Below the pieces are notes generated by a model. That model searched no databases. It saw nothing but the letters and a program-made list of their open reading frames with translations, and was not told the DNA's origin. A program made the translations under genes and the position numbers. Shown here piece by piece: positions 1 to 5,440 of a stretch of DNA of 5,440 nucleotides. The stretch spans positions 1 to 5,440 of the forward strand of contig JBDKUE010000159.1 in assembly GCA_039679855.1 (NCBI GenBank). The letters run 5' to 3'. The DNA is from UBA5314 sp039679855 (GTDB lineage: Bacteria; Bacillota; Syntrophomonadia; Syntrophomonadales; Syntrophomonadaceae). Every line of letters begins with the position of its first letter. Position 1 is the stretch's first letter.

Positions 1-62
1 AAAACACCCTGCCTGGTCGAAACGAGCATGCTGTTTTATGATCTTCGCCTTAAATTATGGCA

Positions 63-91
63 TTGTCAACAAATTATTCCAGGGATACTAT
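63..91 (+). promoter_or_regulatory. Candidate sigma-A promoter for the ferredoxin-nitroreductase gene
   Basis: A -35-like TTGTCA (63-68, five of six consensus bases) is separated by exactly 17 nt from a -10-like TACTAT (86-91, four of six). Transcription would start near position 98 and give a leader of about 70 nt before the ATG at 168. The rest of positions 1-146 shows no gene, RNA or repeat that I can recognise. The call is from consensus matching only. Confidence 0.5.
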
Positions 92-153
92 GCTCATTCC
101 AATGCAACAACGATAAAGAGAATATACAGGCTAAGGATAAAATTCATTGACTT

Positions 154-161
154 GGGAGGAG
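154..161 (+). promoter_or_regulatory. Ribosome binding site fixing the nitroreductase start
   Basis: GGGAGGAG lies 6 nt before the ATG at 168. It sits downstream of the in-frame TTG at 147, so it supports the ATG and excludes the longer reading. Confidence 0.85.
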
Positions 162-167
162 TTACCT

Positions 168-1079
168 ATGCCGATCATAACCAGACGGGCCAAGGGCAAC
201 GCTGACGTTATAATTGATCATGAGAAATGCACACTGTGCGGACTGTGTGTTGAAGTGTGCAAAGGAAAACCCCTGTACATTGAAAATGAAAAGCTTATGG
301 TTGATCAATCCATCTTGTTTGGCTGCATCGGCTGCGGGCAGTGCGCTGCCCTCTGCCCGAAAAAGTGCATAATGGTAGAGGGCCGCGAACTATCTGACCG
401 GGACTTTTTTGATCTTCCACCTAAAGCCGCCCGGGCCAACTATGATCAATTCCTGGCTATGCTGCAGGCCAGGCGCAGCACCAGGGCGTTCAAGGAACGT
501 GAGGTGGAGCCCGAAGTAGTTCAAAAAATCATTGACGCGGTGGCTGCCGCTCCCATGGGGCTGCCGCCTTCCGAGGTGCACATAACTGTATTGCAGGGAT
601 TTGCCAGGGTTGAGGAATTTTCGCGCGATATGACCGAAGTGTTTGTATCTCGCAAGTGGATGTTCTCGCCGTTTATGATGACCTTGATGCGGCCCTTTTT
701 AGGCAAAGAGGTCTACGACTTGATGAAAACCTTTGCCGCTCCCTTGCCGGATTTTTTTGCTGAGAAGTGGAAAGTAAATGAAGACTGGCTGCTCTATGGC
801 GCCCCCCTGGCCATGTATTTCCAGACTTCACCCACCGCCGATCCTATCGACTTCGCGGTGGCCGGCACCTATGCTATGCTGGCTGCCGAATCGCTGGGCC
901 TGGGGACCTGTATGATCGGATCTATAGCACCCTTTTTGAAGAATAAGACCAAAGTGAATGAAAAGTACGGAATAATGACGGGCAACTTCCAGGGTATAAT
1001 GATCATCTTCGGCTACCCCAAATTCAAATACACCCGGGGCATTCACCGCAGCCTGGGAGGAGTAAGGATCATAAAATGA
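168..1079 (+). CDS. Ferredoxin-nitroreductase fusion protein (2x[4Fe-4S] plus FMN nitroreductase domain)
   Basis: This is a 303-residue cytoplasmic flavoprotein of the nitroreductase family with an N-terminal bacterial ferredoxin domain. The ferredoxin part (about residues 12-75) shows two cysteine motifs: C21-x2-C24-x2-C27-x3-C31, and C53-x2-C56-x2-C59-x3-C63-P, with an extra C67. The nitroreductase part (about 95-303) begins with the FMN-binding-type RRSTRAF (102-108). It continues with APMGLPP (118-124), YGAPLAMYF (210-218), the conserved LAAESLGLGTCMIGS stretch (238-252) and FGYP (281-284). There is no signal peptide or membrane helix. In this family the clusters are thought to pass electrons to FMN, which then reduces a substrate; the substrate here cannot be told. 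The ATG at 168 is chosen because of the strong ribosome binding site just before it. The gene appears monocistronic and converges on the c-di-GMP gene. Confidence 0.93.
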   Translation: MPIITRRAKGNADVIIDHEKCTLCGLCVEVCKGKPLYIENEKLMVDQSILFGCIGCGQCAALCPKKCIMVEGRELSDRDFFDLPPKAARANYDQFLAMLQARRSTRAFKEREVEPEVVQKIIDAVAAAPMGLPPSEVHITVLQGFARVEEFSRDMTEVFVSRKWMFSPFMMTLMRPFLGKEVYDLMKTFAAPLPDFFAEKWKVNEDWLLYGAPLAMYFQTSPTADPIDFAVAGTYAMLAAESLGLGTCMIGSIAPFLKNKTKVNEKYGIMTGNFQGIMIIFGYPKFKYTRGIHRSLGGVRIIK

Positions 1080-1107
1080 GTTTGGGGACGGTTCTTCAAC
1101 TCATTTT
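1073..1107. repeat. Perfect 10-bp inverted repeat between convergent genes; possible bidirectional terminator or REP-like element
   Basis: AAAATGAGTT (1073-1082) is the exact reverse complement of AACTCATTTT (1098-1107), with 15 nt between the arms. The left arm contains the TGA stop of the nitroreductase gene (1077-1079), and the right arm ends 4 nt before the stop codon of the minus-strand gene. A-runs and T-runs at the two ends suit a weak terminator on both strands, but the stem is AT-rich. The plus-strand RNA could extend the helix with G-U pairs in the GGGGA/TTCTT inner part. The core GGGGACGGTTCTTC resembles a motif I associate with dispersed palindromic repeats in clostridial genomes; this is recall, not a search. 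Confidence 0.55.
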
Positions 1108-1111
1108 GCGG

Positions 1112-3361
1112 CTAACTGGTGAGAATCTTTTGCCCCCGGGTTCTGATGAGCTCGATGAATATCAGGGTCAGTTCTGGATCAAATTGGGTGCCGGCGCAGC
1201 TTATGATCTCTTGCAGGGCTTCTTCCTGTGAAATACCCGGCTGGTAGGGGCGGCCGCTTATCATAACATCATATGAATCGGCTATGGCCAGGATCCTCGA
1301 TATGAGAGGTATATCCTGGCCTTTGGCGCCCAGCGGGTATCCCTGGCCGTCCCAGCGTTCATGATGGTGCAGTATGGAATTGGCGATATGGGCAAGTTCG
1401 GGATTGGCCAGGGCAATGCGGTACCCGATTTCCGGGTGTCTTTTCATTACCTCCCATTCATCCGGGGTTAGAGGCTCGCTCTTGTCCAGAATATTGTTGG
1501 GGATGGCTATTTTGCCGATATCATGAAGGGCGGCCAGCAACGTTAAATTGTTCATAACATCGGGCGTCAAACCCAGGAACTGTCCCAGAGCTATCACCAG
1601 ATGGCGAAGGCGAACGGTGTGCTCCTGGGTTTCATGGCTCCGCACCCACAGGGTTTGCTCCAGGGAGTTCAAAAACGAGCTTCGGGCACTGCGGCTTTCC
1701 AGCATTTTGTTGCGATACATGAGGTCTTCCGCCTCTTTAAAGACATCTTCCAGGCTTTGTTCGGGCAGAGTCTTGGTGGCCGTCCCCAGAGCGATACTGA
1801 CCTGAACAGGAAACTCCTTGAGCTGGGTGCAGGCCTGATATACCTTGGCGCAGATCCGGCGGGCGGTTTCTTCTGAACTGTTAGGGAGCATGATGACAAA
1901 TTCGTCTCCTCCCCAGCGGGCGATCAGGTCGCTTTTGCGGCAGTTGGCGGACAGAATACGGGCAACTTTTTGCAGCATGAGATCGCCGGATGAGTGGCCA
2001 AAGGCATCATTGACCATCTTCAACCCGTTCACGTCGCCCATTACTATGCTCAAGGGAAGATCTTGCGAACCGTCCAATTGTTTAACCCTTTCATCCATGT
2101 AAGCCCGGTTGTACAGCCCGGTGAGTTTATCATGATAGCTCAAATATTCTACCTGAAGCTGGGCCATTTTCTGTTCGGTTATATCTATGGCCATCCCTAG
2201 AGTAGCAGGCTGTCCGTTGAAGGTGATGGGGCTCAAAGTAAAATCAGTCCAGGCTTCGCGTTTGTCTTTGGGCATCATGCGGGTTTGGTAGCGCCCGTTC
2301 AATGCGGCTCCGCTTTGGCGTGCCCGGGTCATCCCATTGATCATTTCCCAGTGCTGAGGATGAAAGAACTCCTTGGATTCCATGCTCAGGCATTCCTCTT
2401 CACTGTAGCCGGTTGTTTCCATATAGGCTTTGTTTACATAGATCAGCCTGGTCTTGCCCAGTACAAATATTAAATTGGGGGCGGCATCGGCTAGCTGCCG
2501 GAAATTGTATTCACTTTGCATCAGGGCGGCCTGCAGCTCCATGCGGTGGGTGACGTCGTAGGCCGCGCCCAGTATGGCGGGCTTTCCCTCCCACTGAAAG
2601 ACACTGGCGGCAACATCCAGCCAGAGCAGCGAACCGCTCCGGGGCAGGGCCATAATGTCCTGCCGAAACATAGGTTTACGACCGGATATAACGTTGTCCA
2701 GTTCTTTGTCAACCTGGTTGTGGTAGTCCGGATGAATTAAATCCAGGTAGTTGATCTTTGAAAGTTCTCCAAGGGTATAACCTATGGTATAGGTGAAAAA
2801 ATTGTTGGCATAGCGATATTGACCGTCTTGAATAACGAAAATACAGGCAGGGGTGGTGTCCGTCAACCGGCGGAAGGGGTTTGAATTGACCTCATCTGAA
2901 GAACGCCGCTTGTTTCTAAGCAACTTGTTGTTGTCACTGGATGAGGCGCTTGTCAGGAGTTCCTGGTAGCTTGTAAGGAGTTGGGCGTATTTCTTTTCAC
3001 AGCTTATTTCCCGACCGATAGCCTGATATTCTTTTACCCGTCCATTCTGATCATATAAAGCCCTCACCTTCCAGCGGAACCACTGGGTCTGGCCGTCTTT
3101 TCCCACTGCCTGGCTTTCGTATTCCAATACCGGCTCCTGATCACTTATATCATTAATTGACCGCTCCAGCAGGTGTTTGAACTGAATGTCTCCGGAGCCA
3201 AGACTGATTAGAGGCTCCTCACATATTTGAAAGCCCACCCGCTTGCTGGAGGCCGGATTAAAGTAGGTTATAACCCCATCAGGAGTATAACAGCATACCA
3301 TATCTTCAAGGTCTTGTAGGAGCGAGATAATACTTTCGGGTTCGGGATGCGTTTGATGCAT
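1112..3361 (-). CDS. PAS-PAS-PAS-GGDEF-HD-GYP cyclic-di-GMP synthesis/degradation protein
   Basis: This is a 749-residue soluble signalling protein predicted both to make c-di-GMP from GTP and to break it down. Three PAS-like domains lie at about residues 11-120, 165-275 and 287-399. A Ser/Asn/basic-rich linker (about 136-163) separates the first two. The GGDEF domain (about 404-560) has an exact GGDEF active loop (484-488), the metal-binding-type Asp in MGDVNGLK, and an RKSD inhibitory I-site (475-478) exactly five residues upstream. The HD-GYP domain (about 568-745) has E577/H581, HDIGK (613-617), H642, H666-H667, GYP (674-676) and D695, so all expected metal ligands appear present. No membrane helix or signal peptide is seen, so the PAS domains would sense an intracellular cue. 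The ATG at 3361 is preferred over the in-frame ATG at 3412, because a GGAGG and a TATAAT box lie between them. The gene lies downstream of a transporter operon but beyond its terminator. Confidence 0.92.
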   Translation of the reverse strand: MHQTHPEPESIISLLQDLEDMVCCYTPDGVITYFNPASSKRVGFQICEEPLISLGSGDIQFKHLLERSINDISDQEPVLEYESQAVGKDGQTQWFRWKVRALYDQNGRVKEYQAIGREISCEKKYAQLLTSYQELLTSASSSDNNKLLRNKRRSSDEVNSNPFRRLTDTTPACIFVIQDGQYRYANNFFTYTIGYTLGELSKINYLDLIHPDYHNQVDKELDNVISGRKPMFRQDIMALPRSGSLLWLDVAASVFQWEGKPAILGAAYDVTHRMELQAALMQSEYNFRQLADAAPNLIFVLGKTRLIYVNKAYMETTGYSEEECLSMESKEFFHPQHWEMINGMTRARQSGAALNGRYQTRMMPKDKREAWTDFTLSPITFNGQPATLGMAIDITEQKMAQLQVEYLSYHDKLTGLYNRAYMDERVKQLDGSQDLPLSIVMGDVNGLKMVNDAFGHSSGDLMLQKVARILSANCRKSDLIARWGGDEFVIMLPNSSEETARRICAKVYQACTQLKEFPVQVSIALGTATKTLPEQSLEDVFKEAEDLMYRNKMLESRSARSSFLNSLEQTLWVRSHETQEHTVRLRHLVIALGQFLGLTPDVMNNLTLLAALHDIGKIAIPNNILDKSEPLTPDEWEVMKRHPEIGYRIALANPELAHIANSILHHHERWDGQGYPLGAKGQDIPLISRILAIADSYDVMISGRPYQPGISQEEALQEIISCAGTQFDPELTLIFIELIRTRGQKILTS

Positions 3362-3374
3362 GGTGTTAATTGAA

Positions 3375-3379
3375 CCTCC
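3375..3379 (-). promoter_or_regulatory. Ribosome binding site of the c-di-GMP gene (long spacing)
   Basis: On the minus strand GGAGG sits 13 nt before the ATG at 3361. This is longer than the usual 5-9 nt. No ATG, GTG or TTG falls closer in frame, so 3361 remains the best start. Weaker translation is possible because of the spacing. Confidence 0.6.
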
Positions 3380-3403
3380 GGAAGTGATATTAGCATGATA
3401 AAG

Positions 3404-3409
3404 ATTATA
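3404..3409 (-). promoter_or_regulatory. Candidate -10 element for the c-di-GMP gene
   Basis: The minus strand reads a perfect TATAAT here. A start of transcription about 7 nt downstream would give a leader of roughly 35 nt that contains the GGAGG. No good -35 hexamer is seen at 16-18 nt upstream (the sequence there is close to TACCTT), so an activator or an alternative promoter may be involved. The placement argues against translation from the ATG at 3412, which would lie upstream of the transcript. Confidence 0.4.
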
Positions 3410-3445
3410 CATTAATATATCGGAGTAAGGTACACTTATACTTTA

Positions 3446-3491
3446 GCAAAACAAAGCAAAGCCTGACACCGATTGCATTCCGGCGGCAGGC
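3446..3491 (-). terminator. Rho-independent terminator of the GntR-ABC transporter operon
   Basis: The minus strand folds into a stem with GCCTG (3491-3487) pairing CAGGC (3465-3461). A C/T mismatch follows, then five more pairs (3485-3481 with 3467-3471, one of them G-U) and a 9-nt loop. The T-rich tail TTTGCTTTGTTTTGC follows at once (3460-3446). It begins 26 nt after the permease stop codon and lies before the promoter candidate of the next gene, so it separates two transcription units. Confidence 0.68.
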
Positions 3492-3517
3492 ATGATCTCA
3501 AGTATTAAAATATGATC

Positions 3518-4177
3518 TTAAAAATCTTTGTTTAAATAGATGCGAAGTGATATGAAGTATGAAATTAAAACAACTATCATCAAAATGGCGAGCCCGGTCA
3601 AGGTTAAAAGCCAGTACTGGTTTCCGGCCAGCCCGGCCACATTCCTGACCCAGGGTTCCTGGCCGTTTTGCATGTAGCCGACCAACTGGGCCGGGGCAAA
3701 AAAGAGGACCAGGAAGACTACCACATTGACTACCCGCGCCCACTGCGCACTGGTCTTGAAATAGATGGGCAGGGAAACGGCGGCCAGCAGGATTACCGAT
3801 ACAGCGGTCGTGAAAACGTCGCTTAAGTTGATTAAACGATAATGCAAAACCGGCAGCAGGAAGTGAAATAGGAGTCCGACCACCCCCACCAGGGCCAGGG
3901 CTATTACTGTAAAAGTTATTATCGACAGGTACTTGGCGGCCACCACCTCCCGGCGGGTGACGGGCAGGCTGTTGATGACAATATCGCTGTTGTTCTTGTA
4001 TTCCGCCTGGGCCACCCCGATAACCGTAATATAGGCAATGCCGAAGGCGGCCATGCTGTAAGTAAATTCCTGGAAAACGGGATTGGCAAATACGAAAAAG
4101 AGAAATACCGCGTAACCCAGGCCAAACAGGAGCATCTTTTTCTGCACGATCAGTTCTTTTTTAATTAACGGCCCCAC
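3518..4177 (-). CDS. ABC-2 family transporter permease
   Basis: This 219-residue integral membrane protein is the likely membrane partner of the ABC ATPase encoded just upstream. About six hydrophobic helices are visible, near residues 15-33, 38-57, 85-108, 119-140, 147-166 and 189-211. Between helices 2 and 3 lies the hallmark segment DIVINSLPVTRREVVAAKYL (65-84), typical of small ABC-2 permeases found in YtrA-regulated operons. The start is GTG at 4177, placed 7 nt after AAGGAGG (4191-4185); both lie inside the end of the ATPase gene, giving a 17-nt overlap and probable translational coupling. The substrate is unknown. Relatives of this cluster type have been tied to peptide antibiotic or cell envelope stress, but nothing here shows it directly. 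Only one permease gene is present, so a homodimer is the simplest assembly. Confidence 0.88.
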   Translation of the reverse strand: MGPLIKKELIVQKKMLLFGLGYAVFLFFVFANPVFQEFTYSMAAFGIAYITVIGVAQAEYKNNSDIVINSLPVTRREVVAAKYLSIITFTVIALALVGVVGLLFHFLLPVLHYRLINLSDVFTTAVSVILLAAVSLPIYFKTSAQWARVVNVVVFLVLFFAPAQLVGYMQNGQEPWVRNVAGLAGNQYWLLTLTGLAILMIVVLISYFISLRIYLNKDF

Positions 4178-5036
4178 ACCTATCCCTCCTTACCGTATAG
4201 AGCACTATCTGATCCAGGCTGGGAATTTCGTACAGGGCATTATGCCCCAACAGGCGCCTGATCCTTTCCGGTTGGTCGGAAAGCCCCTCAAAACCGAAGT
4301 CGTTTTCTTTGACGTTTAGCATGAACTGCCGGGCGGGCTCATTCAAGAGCTCCAGAGGCCCCTTGACCAGCAGATACTTTTCCCGCAGTTCATCGCAAGT
4401 CTGGGAGAATACTATTTGTCCGTTATTTATAAAACAGATGTAATCGGCGATCCTCTCCAGATCGGAGGTAATATGAGAGGAAAAAAGAATCCCCCGGTTT
4501 TCATCTTGTATTTCATTGTGCAGAATATCCAGCAGTTCAGAGCGAAACACCGGGTCCAAACCCGAGGTAGGCTCATCCATGATAATCAATTCAGCCCCAT
4601 GGGAAAGAGCCAGGGCCAGGGAGAACTTCATCTTCATGCCCCGGGAAAGGTCTTTGATCTTTTTCCGGGCGGGCAGCTCAAATACCTTGAGATACCTCTG
4701 GAACAGAGCTTCATCCCAATCGTGGTAAAAGGGGGCAATGATGTTCTTCATCTCCTTAAGGTTCAAGAAATCATAATAATAGTTCTCATCATAGACAAAG
4801 CCGATCCGCTGTTTGATCTCCTTTTCATTTTGAATATTGTCCTTCCCGAATATTAAGACTTCGCCCCGGTCGCGGTTGATGAGGTTCATAATCAGTTTAA
4901 TGGTGGTCGTTTTACCTGCTCCGTTGGGCCCGATGAAGCCCATAATATACCCGCGGGGAAGGCTTAAAGATATATCTTTTAATTGAAACTCGCCGAAGGA
5001 CCGGCAAAGCCCCCCAACCTTCAGAATTTGATCCAC
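4161..5036 (-). CDS. ABC transporter ATP-binding protein (YtrB/BcrA-like)
   Basis: This 291-residue cytoplasmic ATPase is predicted to power the adjacent ABC-2 permease. Walker A is GPNGAGKT (36-43), the signature is LSRGM (130-134), Walker B with the catalytic Glu is LIIMDE (150-155), the D-loop is SGLD (158-161) and the switch His is H188. At the usual Q-loop place the sequence reads IGFVYDEN (78-85), with Asp/Glu instead of Gln. The C-terminal 80 or so residues beyond the nucleotide-binding domain are a less conserved extension, as in other ATPases of this export type. The start is GTG at 5036, 7 nt after AAGGAGG (5050-5044), and only 2 nt separate it from the stop of the regulator gene. 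The TAA stop lies inside the permease gene. The tight packing indicates one mRNA and matched expression of the three products. Confidence 0.93.
   Translation of the reverse strand: MDQILKVGGLCRSFGEFQLKDISLSLPRGYIMGFIGPNGAGKTTTIKLIMNLINRDRGEVLIFGKDNIQNEKEIKQRIGFVYDENYYYDFLNLKEMKNIIAPFYHDWDEALFQRYLKVFELPARKKIKDLSRGMKMKFSLALALSHGAELIIMDEPTSGLDPVFRSELLDILHNEIQDENRGILFSSHITSDLERIADYICFINNGQIVFSQTCDELREKYLLVKGPLELLNEPARQFMLNVKENDFGFEGLSDQPERIRRLLGHNALYEIPSLDQIVLYTVRRDRCGAVN
4185..4191 (-). promoter_or_regulatory. Ribosome binding site of the permease gene, inside the ATPase gene
   Basis: On the minus strand AAGGAGG lies 7 nt before the GTG at 4177. It decides between two overlapping GTG triplets in different frames and shows that the overlap with the ATPase gene is real. 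Confidence 0.8.
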
Positions 5037-5038
5037 TT

Positions 5039-5413
5039 CTAAACCTCCTTATACAACAACTCCAGCATCTGCTGCAGCTCCTCCAATCCCAAACCGAGAA
5101 GAGCGCTTTCCTTGACTATTTCAGCCAGGCGGCTTTCGATGAGGCTCATGCGCTTTTCACGCAGCAGATCCGGATTCTGCCCTGCCACAAACGAGCCCTT
5201 TCCGGAGACCGTTTCGATAAAGCCGTCCCGTTCCAATTCGTCGTAGGCCCGTTTCGTGGTTATGACGCTGATCTGGAGCTGCTGGGCCAGGCTGCGGATT
5301 GAAGGCAGAGCATCTCCGGCCTGCAGCTCTCCCTTTAAGATATGGCCCTGAATCTGCTGCCTAATCTGTTCATATATGGGATCAGGTGATGCGTTGGAAA
5401 GAATAATGCGCAA
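5039..5413 (-). CDS. GntR-family transcriptional regulator, YtrA subfamily
   Basis: This small 124-residue DNA-binding protein is the likely repressor of its own operon. A GntR winged helix-turn-helix fills residues 10-78: PIYEQIRQQI, then LPSIRSLAQQL, the recognition helix around VITTKRAYDELE (50-61), and the wing VSGKGSFV (69-76). Only about 45 residues follow (80-124), mostly helical and rich in Leu and Glu. This matches the short dimerisation tail of the YtrA subfamily and leaves no room for the large effector domains of FadR or HutC types. The start is TTG at 5413, about 9 nt after a GGGGG stretch (5427-5423); no ATG is available near the N-terminus, and the translated start fits the family. 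It is the first gene of a three-gene operon with the ATPase and permease. What ligand, if any, relieves repression is unknown. Confidence 0.9.
   Translation of the reverse strand: MRIILSNASPDPIYEQIRQQIQGHILKGELQAGDALPSIRSLAQQLQISVITTKRAYDELERDGFIETVSGKGSFVAGQNPDLLREKRMSLIESRLAEIVKESALLGLGLEELQQMLELLYKEV
5044..5050 (-). promoter_or_regulatory. Ribosome binding site of the ATPase gene
   Basis: On the minus strand AAGGAGG lies 7 nt before the GTG at 5036. It is embedded just before the TAG stop of the regulator gene, which fits coupled translation. Confidence 0.82.
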
Positions 5414-5433
5414 ATATTCAAACCCCCGTTAAG

Positions 5434-5439
5434 AGTATA
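5434..5439 (-). promoter_or_regulatory. Possible -10 element of the GntR operon at the window edge
   Basis: The minus strand reads TATACT, five of six bases of the -10 consensus. The -35 region would lie beyond the right edge, so the call cannot be completed. It would imply a very short leader of about 14 nt. TATACT also resembles one arm (TACACT) of the inverted-repeat operator that I recall for Bacillus YtrA; the other arm would be outside the window. Confidence 0.3.
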
Positions 5440-5440
5440 T

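Noticed and set aside
147..167. In-frame TTG extending the nitroreductase protein by seven residues
   Set aside because: The strong GGGAGGAG ribosome binding site lies downstream of this TTG and at ideal spacing from the ATG at 168.
3362..3412. In-frame ATG at 3412 extending the c-di-GMP protein by 17 residues
   Set aside because: No ribosome binding site precedes it, and a TATAAT box and a GGAGG fall within the extension, so that stretch is better read as promoter and leader.
3431..3436. AGTGTA on the minus strand, like one arm of a YtrA operator, upstream of the c-di-GMP gene
   Set aside because: No matching TACACT arm occurs about 13 nt downstream, so a single six-base match is not evidence of control by the GntR protein.
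4416..4856. A 146-codon open frame on the plus strand
   Set aside because: It lies wholly antisense to the ABC ATPase gene, whose motifs are unambiguous. No family features are seen in its translation.
1..5440. CRISPR arrays, tRNA or rRNA genes, insertion sequences, phage genes
   Set aside because: No regularly spaced repeats, no RNA gene signatures, no transposase or integrase motifs were seen on either strand; long coding genes account for nearly all the sequence.

Overview
The window looks like chromosomal DNA from a Gram-positive, clostridial-type bacterium (Firmicutes, possibly an anaerobe of the Peptococcaceae/Syntrophomonadaceae kind). This is inferred from strong AAGGAGG-type ribosome binding sites, frequent GTG/TTG starts, a YtrA-type GntR regulator with its ABC-2 transporter, a cytoplasmic PAS-GGDEF-HD-GYP protein and a ferredoxin-nitroreductase fusion. 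The species cannot be named from the sequence.

Layout. Positions 1-167 are a non-coding leader with one good sigma-A-like promoter. A single plus-strand gene (168-1079) encodes a 303-residue protein with two [4Fe-4S] motifs fused to a nitroreductase domain. A short convergent gap (1080-1111) contains a perfect 10-bp inverted repeat. All the rest is on the minus strand. Reading in the direction of transcription, from the right edge: a three-gene operon of a small GntR/YtrA-like repressor (5413-5039), an ABC ATPase (5036-4161) and a six-helix ABC-2 permease (4177-3518). It is followed by a convincing Rho-independent terminator (3491-3446). Next comes a separately promoted gene (3361-1112) for a three-PAS, GGDEF plus HD-GYP cyclic-di-GMP protein.

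How the genes work together. The GntR-ATPase-permease cluster is a self-contained, translationally coupled export module that is probably autoregulated. Its three starts are TTG, GTG and GTG, with a 2-nt gap and then a 17-nt overlap. The terminator and a new -10 element separate it from the c-di-GMP gene, so co-orientation alone does not imply shared function. The c-di-GMP protein carries intact synthesis (GGDEF, with an RxxD inhibitory site) and degradation (HD-GYP) motifs. The nitroreductase stands alone and faces the other genes.

No system that looks wholly new is visible. The points most worth a second look are the intergenic inverted repeat with a GGGGACGGTTCTTC core, the apparently bifunctional c-di-GMP protein, and the ABC ATPase that lacks a glutamine at the usual Q-loop position.
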